A stretch of 64,000 bases of DNA from Strongylocentrotus droebachiensis (GCA_035222895.1 JAVYIG010002355.1:62001-126000); one strand, 5' to 3'; shown: positions 8,930 to 21,629, counted from the first letter of the stretch. Notes: generated by a model not told the origin, from the letters alone. Numbers and translations are program-made.

Positions 8930-10531
8930 ATGTCGTCCGTTAAGAAATTGAGTTTGAGTGGCTTTAAGTCCACATTCAAGCGGAAATCAAGCCGAGGGAT
9001 TTCAAGGAACAATGTCGATACTACCGCATCAAACGGAGAATTACAACACGGGAACGTTTGTGATAACGAAACTAGCAAAACAAACGACGAGTACCAGAAT
9101 ATCCCGACCCAAAACGGGCCAGGTAATGTAAAAACGGAGGGAATTGTTCCCCCAAATAAAGATGAAAGTGGTCGGAAAACTCGGGGGATGAAAACAAGTC
9201 GATGGGTTTTTCGTCAAAAGACGGACGGCAAGAGCAAAATCTGTGAAAATGGGAATGAGAAAATAACAACTTTACCCGGTTGTGAACCCGGAAGTGGTGT
9301 TCATTTAGATCACACTGCAGATGATGATGATTCTGCATTGCCAATATGCAACCCACCGCCACCGTCTGCAAATGGACATATTGTAATCAATAATCAAAAT
9401 ATGAATGGCAATGAAACTGGATATATTGGTGCCAGATGTATTTCGAGTAGCCATTCATTTCAAGAAGTAGACAATTCCACTCATCACTACATCAATGATG
9501 TAAAGTCCAAAATAAATGAAAAGACTGAAGCTCTTCCGGATGAAAGTGGCACAGAGAATCAAGAAAGTGTCAGACATGGACGCTACAATTTTCCATTGCC
9601 TGTGCCTAGTGAAAAACATTGTGATAATGAAGTTCGCGGTATCAATAGTATGAGGTCTGATGTAAACGATAATGCTGAATTATTTGAAAAACGACTCGAT
9701 GAGTTCCTAGAAAATGATGTTGCGTGTATGAAGGATGATGAAAGTGTTCCATCTGAAGAAGACCGACCAGCCATTCCACCTAAGCCTGCATCCCTCTACT
9801 GTAATGGTCAATGGCAATTGCAGGGTGCAGACTCTGTTCGGTCCAAAAATAAGAAGAATTCAACCATATCACTTGGTGAAGAACAAGACTTACCTCCCCG
9901 ACCCCCTGCACGTTCAAAAACAAGACATGGCGTAGACATGAATCTGCCATTTTACAAGCAGTACTTGGAGCTGAAAGAGAAAAGCGGGAGCCAGACAGTA
10001 CCGATATACGAGGATGTGAGGGTAGAGCTTGGTTTCGAGAGTGGTGGTCTTGCAGGAGAGTTGTCTAAGCTGCCTCGTCAGCCTTGGTACTGGGGTCCAA
10101 TGAGTCAAGATGAAGCGGAAGGTAAGCTGGATGATGCAGATGATGGCAGCTTTCTAGTCAGAGACAGCTCTGATGACAGGTATCTTCTAACGTTAAGCTT
10201 CAAGTCCAACGGTCGTACCCTCCACACAAGGATTGAACATCGTAATGGTCTCTTCAGTCTGAATGATTCTGAAGGTCATGCCTCTGTCATTGAGCTCATA
10301 GAGAATGCAGTCAAGGAGTCACAGGGTGGTGTCTTTGGTTACATGAATGACTCCACCGGAATCCAGAACTTCCCCGCCAGACTGACGCAGTGGGTGTCCA
10401 GATACAGCGAGGTCAAGTCACTCCAGTACCTCTGTCGCTTTGTGATACGGGAAACCTACCCCAGACATCACATTCGTCATCTTCCACTTCCTAAGAAGAT
10501 CAATGAGTATATCCTAGAAAATCAGTACTAA
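8930..10531 (+). CDS. SOCS6: Suppressor of cytokine signaling 6 (SOCS6-type)
   Basis: The 533-aa adaptor is intronless in its coding part. SOCS6/7 proteins bind phosphotyrosine partners with an SH2 domain and recruit an elongin BC-Cullin5 ubiquitin ligase through a SOCS box (family knowledge). Residues 1-340 are low-complexity and acidic/Asn-Ser-rich. They include a basic N-terminus (KKLSLSGFKSTFKRKS) and two proline motifs that could bind SH3 domains (RPAIPPKP at about 279, DLPPRPPARSK at about 320). The SH2 domain spans about 385-480, starting WYWGPMSQDEAEGKL, with the phosphotyrosine-binding Arg411 in GSFLVRDSSDDRYLL. The SOCS box spans about 490-531 (SLQYLCRFVIRE, then LPLPKKINEYI, the Cul5-box position). 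The SH2 and box match vertebrate SOCS6 (GSFLVRDSSDDRYLLSLSF; SLQYLCRFVIR) more closely than SOCS7 as I recall them. The ATG at 8930 is the first in the frame. It converges with COQ9. Confidence 0.93.
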   Translation: MSSVKKLSLSGFKSTFKRKSSRGISRNNVDTTASNGELQHGNVCDNETSKTNDEYQNIPTQNGPGNVKTEGIVPPNKDESGRKTRGMKTSRWVFRQKTDGKSKICENGNEKITTLPGCEPGSGVHLDHTADDDDSALPICNPPPPSANGHIVINNQNMNGNETGYIGARCISSSHSFQEVDNSTHHYINDVKSKINEKTEALPDESGTENQESVRHGRYNFPLPVPSEKHCDNEVRGINSMRSDVNDNAELFEKRLDEFLENDVACMKDDESVPSEEDRPAIPPKPASLYCNGQWQLQGADSVRSKNKKNSTISLGEEQDLPPRPPARSKTRHGVDMNLPFYKQYLELKEKSGSQTVPIYEDVRVELGFESGGLAGELSKLPRQPWYWGPMSQDEAEGKLDDADDGSFLVRDSSDDRYLLTLSFKSNGRTLHTRIEHRNGLFSLNDSEGHASVIELIENAVKESQGGVFGYMNDSTGIQNFPARLTQWVSRYSEVKSLQYLCRFVIRETYPRHHIRHLPLPKKINEYILENQY

Positions 10532-10980
10532 GCACAATTCTCTTTACTAATTAATATTTTTGAATCATGAATTGAAATGCAGAATTATTCCAAAGATGTC
10601 TTGAGTGCATTTTTCTTTTATATATGCCATTTTTGTATCAACAGCAAACTGTGTAATGTATGTACACTGTACATGTTGTGCATGTGTAATAGACATATTA
10701 ATTGATGACAGTATACACGTGTAGTATCCAGTTAAATGTACATTAGACTCTCTAGACATCCATAGTTTAGAGAAGTTGAAAAACCATTGAGTTTGAAATG
10801 AACATTGAACAAATTATAACCGCCTTTTTTAGATTATGTACTCATTACCGTATCTTAAGGTGAAGTGGGAATTTTTTAGGGTGCAATTTCTTTTTCAATT
10901 TATGAAATTCTTTTGATATTGTGAAATATCCTGATGTTCTCATCAGGATATTAGATTAGAGGCCTTAAAATCAATTCTGA

Positions 10981-10986
10981 AATAAA
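10981..10986 (+). terminator. Candidate proximal poly(A) signal, SOCS6
   Basis: AATAAA lies 450 bp after the stop codon. It is the first canonical hexamer downstream; use is unproven. Confidence 0.3.
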
Positions 10987-12590
10987 CCTTGTTGCCTTTT
11001 AGGAGCATGCAGCCCCCCCTCCCCCCTCCCCTCCATTCCTGCCCAGACTTCTAGCAATGGTGCTCAATGTTACCTCTCTATTGCCTCCCCTTAAAGGTAA
11101 AGACCAGTAATGGTCATGCGATTGCATTGTGAAAGAAACGTTGTGGAATCGATCAGAAAAGGTTGATCATCTAGCATCTAGCATCTGCAAGGTTCTGGAA
11201 TCATCAAAATGATAAGAAATTTGGCCCATTCTTCGTAAAGTTACAAGCACTATACACAGAAAGATGTATATGGGACTACCCTATATCTCTCACACGACCA
11301 TGAGAGAAACAAATTTACCAAATATATGAATTAGTAGGCGGTTTCCCGGCAAATTTGTTATCATGTATTAGTCAAAACATATTCTTTCACATGATTGGTA
11401 ATGAGAGCTTCCATTTCATTTTTTGAAATTGGGGCGTTTCCAATACTGGTCTTTACCTTTAACCCTCCTCCTGTGCTTCCAGTACTATCCAGAACAAACA
11501 AAAAGTCCTGATAAGTGCCTTAACAGTCTTTGTAGTTTTTTAAAGAATTAACACATGGATAATTGGATATAATGAATAGAAGGACCAAAATGACACAGAA
11601 TAAAAATTGTGCTTTTTTATTATAGACTTTCTTATGTTATTCAATCAAAATATAAATAAGTTTCTTGAAGGCCTAAAATTTGTTTTAGAATGCTCATTTT
11701 CCTGTTTCCAGTACCATTGTTTTATGAACTTATATCACAGTACTTGAAGCTTTTATTTCATTTAGATAATAGATATAATATGCCATGTTTATTCAGCCCA
11801 CCTCAGTTGGATAGGAAAGCACAATTTAGTGTTTTTACTTTATACCAAGTTGCATGATCATCGTCGTGGTGTCTTAATTTGCTTACCATTTAAAAAAAAA
11901 TGCAACTCGGAAGTTGAACAAATTTTACAATGAAAGAGTACTGGCAATGCAATTGTTTATATCATACTTGAAAAAGTGAAATTTCAAATTCATCTTATAA
12001 TCCATTTTTTGCATACCGTACTAGTAGCAGTACATATATTTTGTCTAGATTTGTACAGTTTTCTTAGTTTTTCTAGCCTGCCGAGCTACTAGAATATACA
12101 CTGTAGATTTATGTAGAGTCGTTTTCGCAGTATGTATTTTGGTCATGTATGGTGTATATTCAGTACAAAAAAATTGAGATTGTTACACTCTTTAGCGGCT
12201 TTGCCTGCTCATACATGTACACATAAAATACAACTTAACTTTAGTGTCTAGCTGTTTAAAGCTCAAGCTTTTGTTTCTTGAAAATTACTCATGATGTTTC
12301 CTCTCCCTTTCTCCTTCTTTGTAACAATTTTACATTCCATCCTTTTTTGTGTTAAAACAATTAATTGTTGCTGAAATGCTGTAAAATCTCAGTATCTTGA
12401 TATGTCCACTTATAATTGTGCCTTCACTGATGTGTAATCAATGGACCTCCATGTAAAGATGATTGCCATTTATATACCTCCATGCCTTTCATCCATCTCA
12501 GTACATGCATCTTACTCTTGCTATTGTACTTCACAATCCATCCTTGAGTTGATTGAAACGTTGATTGAAACATATGACAGGACCTCTTGT

Positions 12591-12744
12591 CAGGGGTCCA
12601 TGCTAAGCTTTTTGGAAAGGAGTTCGGATTTAATGTGTCAGTGTCTTTATACAGGAGCCCTTTGTAAAACATTAGAAATTTAGGGGGTCCAGACTTAGAT
12701 TTTGGGTACCCATGTGTCTTGGGCGCCTGTTAGTGTCGAGCCCT
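12591..12744. mobile_element. Small hAT-like MITE (CAGGGCTC family)
   Basis: The left end is CAGGGGTCCATGCTAA and the right end is TTAGTGTCGAGCCCT. The inner right block (GGGTCCAGACTTAGATTTTG, CCCATGTGTC, GGGCGCCTGTTAGTGTCGAG) is shared with copies at 21630-21693, 46012-46175 and 49340-49432. CCTCTT occurs on both sides as a possible target duplication. Confidence 0.6.
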
Positions 12745-14589
12745 CTTAATCTTTCTTTAAATGTTTCAGAATGAAAAAAAGTCCTTATAACCAAAAAGTT
12801 ACCACTTAGGATACCTGCATCTAATTGCTCATAGATGGTAGTAATAGTGAAACCATTTCTAAACAAATTGCAAGATGCCGATCTCCTTGCACATTTTAAA
12901 GCAAATTATCTTTGAGTTCTAACATACTTGTAGGAAAACAAGTGGGTCAATGTTTGTAAGAGATCAGACATTAATGTTGAACAAATCTTTCTAATGCATC
13001 AAGTATAGAAGTGGAGATTTACTGCAGGCCAAGATGTATATTTTTAGAGATCTGGGCATTGCTTCATTAAAACAAAACCAGTACAACGACATCCCATTAA
13101 AACGCATGTTAATTACAACACAAATGTTTTAATGGGATTTCGGTGAGCTTGTACTTGTGATACACTGCCCGGACACTCTTGCATAAACGCTTGCATACAT
13201 GTCACAAACTGCTTGCATGAGATCTACATGCAGACCATGATGCAGATAGTGCATTAACCTTCTTGCAAGTTCTTGGAAACATCAATCTAAAAGGATGTGG
13301 TTGATTTTTGTTGAGTTCCTAAAAGTCAAATCATGATGGGGCCCATGGTCATGCATAGGTACTTGTTATATAAAATATTACTCATTGATGCCATTGAAAC
13401 AAGTCCATTGCAATGTTTGTTTTGAATGGCTGCCCATATTCTCTCCACATGTGATGTATGTTAAAGCATATGAAGTAGATACAGGCAGAATAACATATAC
13501 TTGTACACGTCCTGTGAGCAAACAGAAGTAGACAATGTCGTACAAGGTCTATTTCCTGTATGTATTTGTGTACGCACTGTCAATCGGGTAGGCTTATATA
13601 AAGTTTTCTGCATGTATTGTTTATAATGCACATAAATGTGCAAGTTCATTTCCTCTGTTATTTGCTCAGTGCTAAAAGCTAAAGGTATGCAGTGTTATCC
13701 TTGATTATTTTACGCTCTATAAGGATTTGCCTCTTACAATTACAGAATGTATGTAGCACAATTACACATGTAAAATGTTTTATCTCTGGAACTCTTTTTT
13801 TTTTAATTGCTCCATCGCCTGATAAATTAATGGCTGAATTGATTATGGTGAATACAGATAAGATTCTATTTATGTTGATTTGGAATTCCCAACCCGGGAG
13901 AGTGGAGTGTTTAATGTGGAAAACACATTTGTTGATTCAGATAGATAATATGAATATGACATACAATGTACATCTTTCTCTTGAAGCCTTCACAGCTCAT
14001 TGAGGAAAAATACTGGTGTTCATTTCAGTTTAGGGAGGGTGAAAGATCTTTGATCCTTATTACCAGTATAAAAAAAAGAGGAAATACCTTTTATATTGCT
14101 TGCAAATATTTCATCTTTTTTGCAGCAACGGACTGACATTTGAAACAAGTGATTTAAAGTAGATAATTTTGGAATTCTACAATCATCTGTTAGTTACTAG
14201 TCAAAATTAATTGAGGGAAAAATTTGGATTTGGATACTTTAAGGTACAATAATGTACTAGAGGTGATTTAAAAAAAAAAAATTCATGCACCGGTATTGAA
14301 AGTTAAGAGGAGAGCATGGTATCATCTGACTTCCTGTCTTTACATGTACAGAGCTTGTGATTTCCTATTAGACTTTATAACATGACCACACCTACTTCCT
14401 CTAAAGCCCTTCCTAGTCATGCACATAAAGGGAGTAAACTGCATTTTCTGCGGCAAAATAACCACCACCTGTATTTATCAGGGCAAGAAGCACTTCTCAA
14501 CCTGGCCTTATGTGGCATGTGCCCACCAATTTTTTTTTTTTAGAATACTGATTGTGTGATGCAGTTTACCCCTAATCATTTTCACTTTC

Positions 14590-14695
14590 TTTGTTACTTC
14601 ATTTAACTTCCTTTTTTTCTATTTACTTCCTTTTCTCCTTTTTACTTCCTTTTAAAATGATTTTTACTTCCTTTTTGTAATATTTTTCACTTCCC
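14590..14695. repeat. Iterated TTTACTTCCTTTT patch
   Basis: Five ACTTCC motifs lie about 20 bp apart in a T-rich context. On the - strand they read AAAAGGAAGT, which resembles the ETS/PU.1 core. This is probably a decayed minisatellite; a regulatory role is speculation. Confidence 0.55.
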
Positions 14696-17600
14696 TTTTT
14701 AATATATTTTTGTAAATTAAACGCTGTTTACATCCCCATATGGGAACACGAGTTTAAAGGTAAAAGAAATCCCCTTGTCACTTTGTGGGTTTATTCTATA
14801 CATGTAGTGATGAAGTTGGGGACATACCAATTGCCAGTCATTTTGCACTGTGTTTATGGTTCGAGTTGAATACTAACATTGAAGGGAGCCAGTTCCCTGG
14901 TAAAATAATGTTGTTAAAAGGAAGATCACCCCAAACCTACTGTGAGACTGTAGAATAAAAGATAATGAAAATACAGAGATAAAATATTGAATATCAGCGA
15001 TTGTGGGCATGAAACTAAGATTTTACTTCTTAAATTAAGCATGCATATATTGAAGCCTGATCAGTGTGTGTAGTGATGGGTAACTTTGACCTTTATTTGG
15101 AATGTTAGTAATACATATTTACAGAAGTATCTATTACCTGTATCTAAGCTGATATTTCATAGAAATATACTGGCATGGAGCCCCAAACATAGAGAGCAAA
15201 ATATTTTGGATGTGTAGCCCTTGAGTTGTGAGCACAACCACTGTCTGTTCATTGTACTGGACTTGACTTGGAAAATCACATTGTAGATAGCACTTTGAAA
15301 AGTCATTTTATAATGGAATAATTATCTAGCCTTGCATGGAACTGTACATATTATGTGGCCTATTGTTATTATCACAATACAAAGATGATACTTAGTTTTC
15401 AGTTGAAATGATGACTCTGTGATATTTGATCAAGTACTAAACCACATTGTTTATATGTTTATGACAGTCCAATACCAGGAACTATATCAGAATATGACCT
15501 CGAGTAACATTTCTTGTGAAAAAGGATGTTTACCTAGGGGGGGGGGGGGGGGGGAGCCTGTAAGCTTGGGTTCCTTTTTTAAAACTGTTATGTTGGTGTG
15601 ATATTACCAGAAAGATAACATTTCAGATTTCTGATATGGTTCTGTGTACTGTAGTTCAATGATGTTTAGATCAACATAAATAATGAATCGATGCCAAGTG
15701 CATTGATTGTTTGTTATAATCTTGTGTTTGTAGAATGAACTGTTTCCTACAGCTTTTGTTGAGTACAGATATTTGGTACATTCTGTATACTTCACATTGA
15801 TGATTTAAAATAAAGAGTTGTATATACATGCAGGCCAAATTAGGCCTACCGGTACACATTAATAGTCAAAAGTATTCAGTTAAGCTATGTACTGTACCAA
15901 TCATAATGCTTTGTGATATACATACCGGTACATACATGATATATGACCTAGTTCTACAACAATGAAAGAGATTGAATTGCTTGAGTTAGGCTTAGTTTAA
16001 GACACAGTATGTATTTTATGCTGCTGTATTCTGTTTTGGAGACAAGCCTTCAATACACTAGGCAAGTAGCTAGGTTCAGTATTACACTGGACATACATAC
16101 ATTTATATGTACTGTATACATAATGTATTACTCTCTTACATGTAGTTATGGTATGTTGCAGATATCAATGTGGGTAGATGTCATGAAGGGAATTCCCCAT
16201 TAGATAACCAAAAAGGAAAAGAATGATTCCGTTCCTTTGCTGTAATTCCTTGCCAAGATGATTTGGAACATAATACGTGGTATTTTATTTTAATTGTTCT
16301 TGTTAATTGGTGTTTTTATCATGTGATTCAAAACAGACTATTATGTACGTACATGCACATGCAGTTACATGTAGCAATGGGGCACTCATCCAGAGTGATT
16401 GCTATTTAATATTCATACAAACTACATTGTAAGTGCTCAAAATCAGTGCCTAGCTATCTTCATCTGGAAGCTGCAACATGCTTCAGGTTGAATCTGGAAT
16501 TTTGCAGTAAATGACTTAGGAATTCTGTGTTGAGAACTAAAAGCTGATATTGCACCCCTCTGAAAAAGCGCCCATGCAGTTATCATGCTATTAAACAATA
16601 CTCATGTGCCTGTGGTCAGTTTGCCCTTGGATTTGTATTACATGAAACTGGTAGTAATAAAAGTTATGTATAACATGTTAACTCTACATTACTCAAAGTT
16701 GTACAACTAAAGTTTTCTCAATTAAAGCCGAATGAATTATCTTTGTCCAAACTATGCAAAACATGTTTCAGTTACACTTCCTAAGATGTAATGTAAGTAG
16801 AATTTTGCATAAGTCAAACTATTTGTTGCGTTCCCTTATGCAGAGTTTTCTGTTTTATATTTTACAGTAAGTGGGAATATCCATGTATATTTATTGTTTG
16901 GCCTAGCTAAAATGTAAACAACGTTGAAATAGGATTCGATCTTTCATATTGTATCATAATTATATATTCATATAATCGTGGAAAGCAGGTAGTGGCCTTT
17001 CTACAAAACAACAGAATCTTCTTTTCACAACTACTTTAGCCATCGTGTCATGATATTTCAAACTAAGTTGTACTTGTACATAAATTCATCTAATCAATCA
17101 CATTTTGTATATTTAAACGATTATGCTTTCCTGTATCATTATACACAGACATATAATTGTATGTACAATGTCCATTTGAAGCAGTAGTCACAGACTAGTG
17201 ACACATCAGACATTCTTGAACATGTAGCAGAAGGCCAAATTTGCCTTAGAAAATGTGACTTGGTTGATATATGAAAGTTTTGTATTATATATTTTTTCTC
17301 TCTTTTATGGCTTAAAAAGCTATGAATCTTTGATTTGATGATGGACCATGTACTTTTAGGATTCCATTGCAGATTTGTGCAACAATGCGTTTTATATATA
17401 TTTTTCTTCAATAAACTAAGCATCGACTAGGAATATGGTGCCTAGAGAACAGAGAAGAAAGGGTATGTAGCAGATGTTGAGGTCATGAGTTGATGAGTAC
17501 AATTGAAGTGTACAGTGCGATCATGTTTATGAAGTGTGTCTTCACAAATGTAAATGTTAAGGCATACATCTTGTATATTGTTTAGTAAAAAAAAATATGT

Positions 17601-17935
17601 ATGCATACCTGTACATGTAATCAAAAAGAAATGTGTTTGAAATGCAAGTTTATATATGGATCATTTTGTGGTACTGGATCATTTTATATTATAAAAAGAA
17701 AAGTAAAGCATTTGTATTGCTTTTGTGACCAATTACTATTTTGTACTGATTTGAAAACTATGTTCTGCCTTTTCTAACATTTTGTAATGTATTTTTATAT
17801 CTTGACAGTGCTAGAATCAGAATCAGTTTGCACTTTAAAGCCTGAATTATGAAAGAAATTGGAAAAGTGTACATTTGAAATTGGATGCAACTTTTTTTTT
17901 TGATGCATTTTTATCTAATGATGACTTTGTAATGG

Positions 17936-17941
17936 AATAAA
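17936..17941 (+). terminator. Candidate distal poly(A) signal, SOCS6
   Basis: AATAAA in the context GGAATAAATGG, followed about 10-20 bp later by a T-rich stretch. It marks the end of the low-repeat region downstream of SOCS6. Confidence 0.35.
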
Positions 17942-17960
17942 TGGAAGATATCTTCTTTTG

Positions 17961-20318
17961 TAAGCAAAATTATTTGGCTCATTTTTCTTCTTATAAGTTT
18001 GTATTGTGGAAAGAGAGAATGGAGGATGATTGACAAGTTAGTGAAATATTATTCTTTATAAAGTAGTGAAAAATATTAGCTTTCTATGTTGACCACATGT
18101 CTAATAATAATAATCTTTAAAGTCCACTCCAAATTTTATTTAACCGAAACAGAAATTCTTTTTGCCCAAGTGATTGTGAGCCCAGCAGCCACTGAGCAGC
18201 GCCAGATCGACGTTGCTCTATCCCTTATTGTTGAACGCCAAACGAGGTAGCAACAACTCTCATCTTTTAACGTCTTTTGGTATGACGCGGCCAGGGTTCG
18301 AACCCACGACCTCCCGGTTGTGAGGCGGACGCTCTACTGACTGAGCCAACACACATGTAAAGTTATTGTCTAAAAGTTTGCATTTTGTAAATTTACCAAT
18401 CAAATAATACCCGTTGGCATAAGTTCAGATTAATACATACTTGTAATGACAACTGAATAGGAGGAGTTTTGACTTGAAGAAATGTGTTGATCACAGGAGA
18501 AACAAAGACCAATAGGAAACATTTTAAAACCATGATGTGTAAGTGAGTGGAAGATGAAGATATGAATGAAGCATGGTATTACTTTCAAAAGGAATATAAA
18601 TCAAATGAAACAAAATGGAAAGTAAAACCATACAAAATAAAACAAATACGTATGTGTTTCCTATAGGACAGACACACTTGTACATGAAATATGTTTTTAC
18701 AATACTTTTCATACCTTTGGTATGTTTTATTGTTTCATTTATTCATTTATTGGTCTAATGTACATTCAAATATGGAAAAATTGTTTTGCTCACATTAACC
18801 AAGAGCGGCAGTCCCGATTTTTATGATGTTACATGACATATTTAGAATATTAAGGCATTTGAAGAGCCATGCTTTTCAGGGAACATTTTTGTATCTGATG
18901 TTCTTCCACACTTGCATACCGGTAATACAATGATAATGCTCACAAATTATATGTCACCTCTTCCCGGGCTCAACCTGCTCTCTAATGATCACGATCAGTT
19001 TCTCTTCTCTCCCTTTTCTCTATTGTAATGCACTCTCGCACTTTAGTCTCTTCTCTTCTACAAATTTTAAAGGTACATCGAATCATTCACATCTCTTTTT
19101 TCATTAGACTTGTTTTATTGCAAAAATCTAATTGTACACTATGTTTACGAAATCATTGAAGACCATAGCCCGTTCTTTCAACAAAAAATGCCCAACACAA
19201 CAACACACATGTCACTACTGTTGTTTAAGAGAATAACACAACCTTGATCCCTATTCACAAAAGCTGCGAGCCATGAAGTAGTGATTCTATTATTTAAAAG
19301 GATGTATCTTATGACATACATTCATGTGATCAAATATATGTACACAACTTATCTTGATGTTCATATCTGTGATAAGTAGATACAATGCACATTTCAAAGC
19401 CCTAAAATGGTATAAAACACCAAATAAGATAGCTCAGTGTTGTTAATCTCCAATATTAAATGGAGGAGGAAGAAGAAGAAGAACTACAGGATTGAATCAC
19501 AACTGAGAATTCTGAGCACTCCACATTTAAGTGTTCAAAAAGTTGAGATAAATCATTGGTAAATGACTTTACACTGACAGTTATTATTATTTAACTATCA
19601 CAACCTTCTCTATTCTTCACAATAATGGACTCTCAAAAAAAAGGTTTCACACTTATTCTTTACTTCTTACATATTACAACTGAATCTAGAATTTCACTTT
19701 CTATAAAATCATTGTTCAGGCGAGATTTCCTCACCATGATCATCTGACAGTAAGATTCATTGTTTGGGGTAAAATATTGAATTGTACAAAAATCTAGCTT
19801 CAACTGTTTGGAAAGTGAGATGAAAAGTTTCAGTCACAAAGATTATTTTATAGAGTACTAATTACTAAAACAGACTTTTGCATCTTCGATACCGTAGTTC
19901 TTGAAGATTTCATAAAAGCACTATGGGCCACATCAATATATACATATTGTTCTTTAAAAAAAAATCATAGGGTGTTTATTTTGGTGTCCCAAATATTTTG
20001 GATGAAAATGCCAGACTTTCTTTAACGGGTTAAATAACCCCCTAGCATTCTCTTAAAATTTGGAAAATCTGCATATCAGTAGTAAACTTAAATTTACTTT
20101 ACTACAGTAATGTGAAAGATATCTTCCCATGCTTTTAAAGCTTCTGTCAAAGGAATCAATCATGCCTATACATCAAGATCTTGATAACGGTGACTATAAG
20201 TGCCATCCTATGGTTTCGCTGTACTTCTAATCATATTTATCACTCTAAAGCTGTGTCTAGCTGTACAAGGACATTTAAAGGTTGAACATGCGGATTGGAA
20301 TATGTAATTTTGTAACGT
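17961..20318. other. Intergenic region between convergent SOCS6 and COQ9
   Basis: Apart from the SINE at 18101-18353, I see only AT-rich sequence with no supported gene. Part of it could belong to a long COQ9 3' UTR, which would be transcribed on the - strand. Confidence 0.3.
18101..18353 (-). mobile_element. tRNA-derived SINE
   Basis: On the - strand, TTGGCTCAGTCAGTAGAGCG (A-box region) is followed by GTGGGTTCGAACCCTGGC (B box) and a body with a terminal (ATT)n near 18101. The head resembles a tRNA gene, but the anticodon/acceptor region is fused to the SINE body, so it is not a functional tRNA gene. A related head is at 54400-54466. Confidence 0.75.
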
Positions 20319-20320
20319 TA

Positions 20321-21099
20321 TGCTACGTTTACACTATGTTCCCGGCGGCCACGGCAGCCCCGTTTGCCCGAAACGTAGTGCGCCGTGGGATTTAGACCAA
20401 TTTTATCTCTGGATTCAAGTTTTGTTACGTCTTGCCAAGTTTTCTCACGGTCTACCACGGTATCCGTGACGGGCCGTGGGGGTAAGGGGATGCTGAGTCC
20501 CGGAGGCTCCAAGGCGCACTACGGTTCGGCCCGCGTTCTACCACGGATGCCAGAACGTTCCCTCCCGGTCCGTCACGTTCTGATGGGGTCCCTCACGTTT
20601 CTCACGTTCTGATCAAGGTCTGACACGTTTTTCACGTTTCGTCAAGGCTTTGTACGGATGAAACGTGGACGCAGGACAGCTTTGGAGCACGTTTGTGCCG
20701 GCGGTATACAAAGAAGGTATCCCAAGCAATAGCAATCATGGTATCCTGAGACCTCGCGTTGTGTCAGACCGTAGTAGAACGCAACGCGCCGTAGCGTGCC
20801 GGGCGCTTAAACCGTCCCACTACGGACCACCCCCAAGTTTTGTTACGGCCTATTACGGACTGTCACGTTTTGTTACGTTCACCCCGGTTTATTACGGCCT
20901 ACTAGGTTTCTCATCCGCACCGTGACTGCCGTGGCAAATTTTTTGACAGTTTAAAAATCTGACACGGTATCCACGGCAATCACGGCCTGTCACGTTTGCC
21001 CATACGGTCCCCCGCGTTGCGTCACGTCAATCCCGTTTCGTCCACGGTGGCCTGAAACGTGGTTGCCGTGGCCGCCGGGAACATAGTGTAAACGTAGCA
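20321..21099. mobile_element. CpG-rich inverted-repeat element (TA insertion)
   Basis: A perfect 36-bp terminal inverted repeat is present at 20321-20356 and 21064-21099, beginning TGCTACGTTTACACTATGTT. TA lies on each side (20319-20320, 21100-21101). The 779-bp interior is GC-rich and packed with CACG, ACGG and TTACG words every 8-12 bp, unlike the AT-rich surroundings. Open frames in it are short and unconvincing. It looks like a TA-targeting MITE or non-autonomous DNA transposon; I do not recognise the family. Confidence 0.75.
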
Positions 21100-21227
21100 T
21101 AACATAACGTAACATACTATAATTTTGTACTGAATAATATTGTGTAATCGTGGTGCTGTCGTCCCGGCTTTTATTTCGTGTAAGGACATTGCTTCACTTA
21201 GTGGCTGCTGGGACAACTGCACCACAG

Positions 21228-21293
21228 CGCCTAGAAACAATGTATTACTGGTAGGTGCGTTATAAATGTGATCTATTATTATTATTATTATTA
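21228..21293 (+). mobile_element. SINE 3' end fragment
   Basis: AGCGCCTAGAAAC, then GTGCGTTATAAATGTGATC and a (TTA)n tail, match the 3' end of the SINE at 1351-1649. It starts 129 bp after the CpG-rich element. Confidence 0.6.
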
Positions 21294-21404
21294 TATGACA
21301 AAATCAAGAGGGTTATGCCAGTGTACATGTTTTACATATAACATAAACAATATAAGCAGATCACCATCACAAGTCTAGGTAAAATGGCACAATCTTAATA
21401 GGTT

Positions 21405-21490
21405 CAGTCAAACCTGCTTTAGTGACCACCTGTCTACAAAAACCACATTTTGGGTTTCCCTTGGGTGGTCTTTATAGACAGGTTTCACTG
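21405..21490. mobile_element. MITE, CAGTCAAACCTG family (short copy)
   Basis: It starts CAGTCAAACCTGC and ends CAGGTTTCACTG inverted. It contains TAGTGACCACCTGTCTACAA, shared with the copies at 48620-49207. TA follows the right end; the left TA is not preserved. Confidence 0.65.
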
Positions 21491-21629
21491 TATATAAAAT
21501 CAAAGTATTTGAGCATTCACAGTACGTCAATGCATGCTACACGCAGGCCGGCTCCACACTACATGTAACTGTTCTAGAAGGGGGTCTAGAATACAGGATA
21601 CGCATGAGCCCTATGTACAAATGTCAAAA

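Larger units (their letters stand above)
10532..17960 (+). other. Probable long 3' UTR / downstream region of SOCS6
   Basis: About 7.4 kb of AT-rich sequence has no credible ORF and few repeats compared with the rest of the window. Candidate AATAAA signals on the + strand lie at 10981-10986 (proximal), 17410-17415 and 17936-17941 (distal). A long SOCS6 3' UTR with alternative ends is plausible. Without transcript data the true end is unknown. It contains one small hAT-like MITE (12591-12744), an ACTTCC-repeat patch (14590-14695) and a poly-G run (15539-15555). Confidence 0.4.

Noticed and set aside
18290-18353. tRNA-like sequence with A and B boxes (also 23455-23538 and 54415-54466)
   Set aside because: The heads run directly into SINE bodies with ATT tails and share body sequence with other copies, so they are SINE promoters and not tRNA genes.
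20385-20925. Two + strand ORFs (75 and 86 codons) in the CpG-rich element
   Set aside because: They lie wholly within the inverted-repeat element, reflect its CACG/ACGG word repetition, and match no domain I know.
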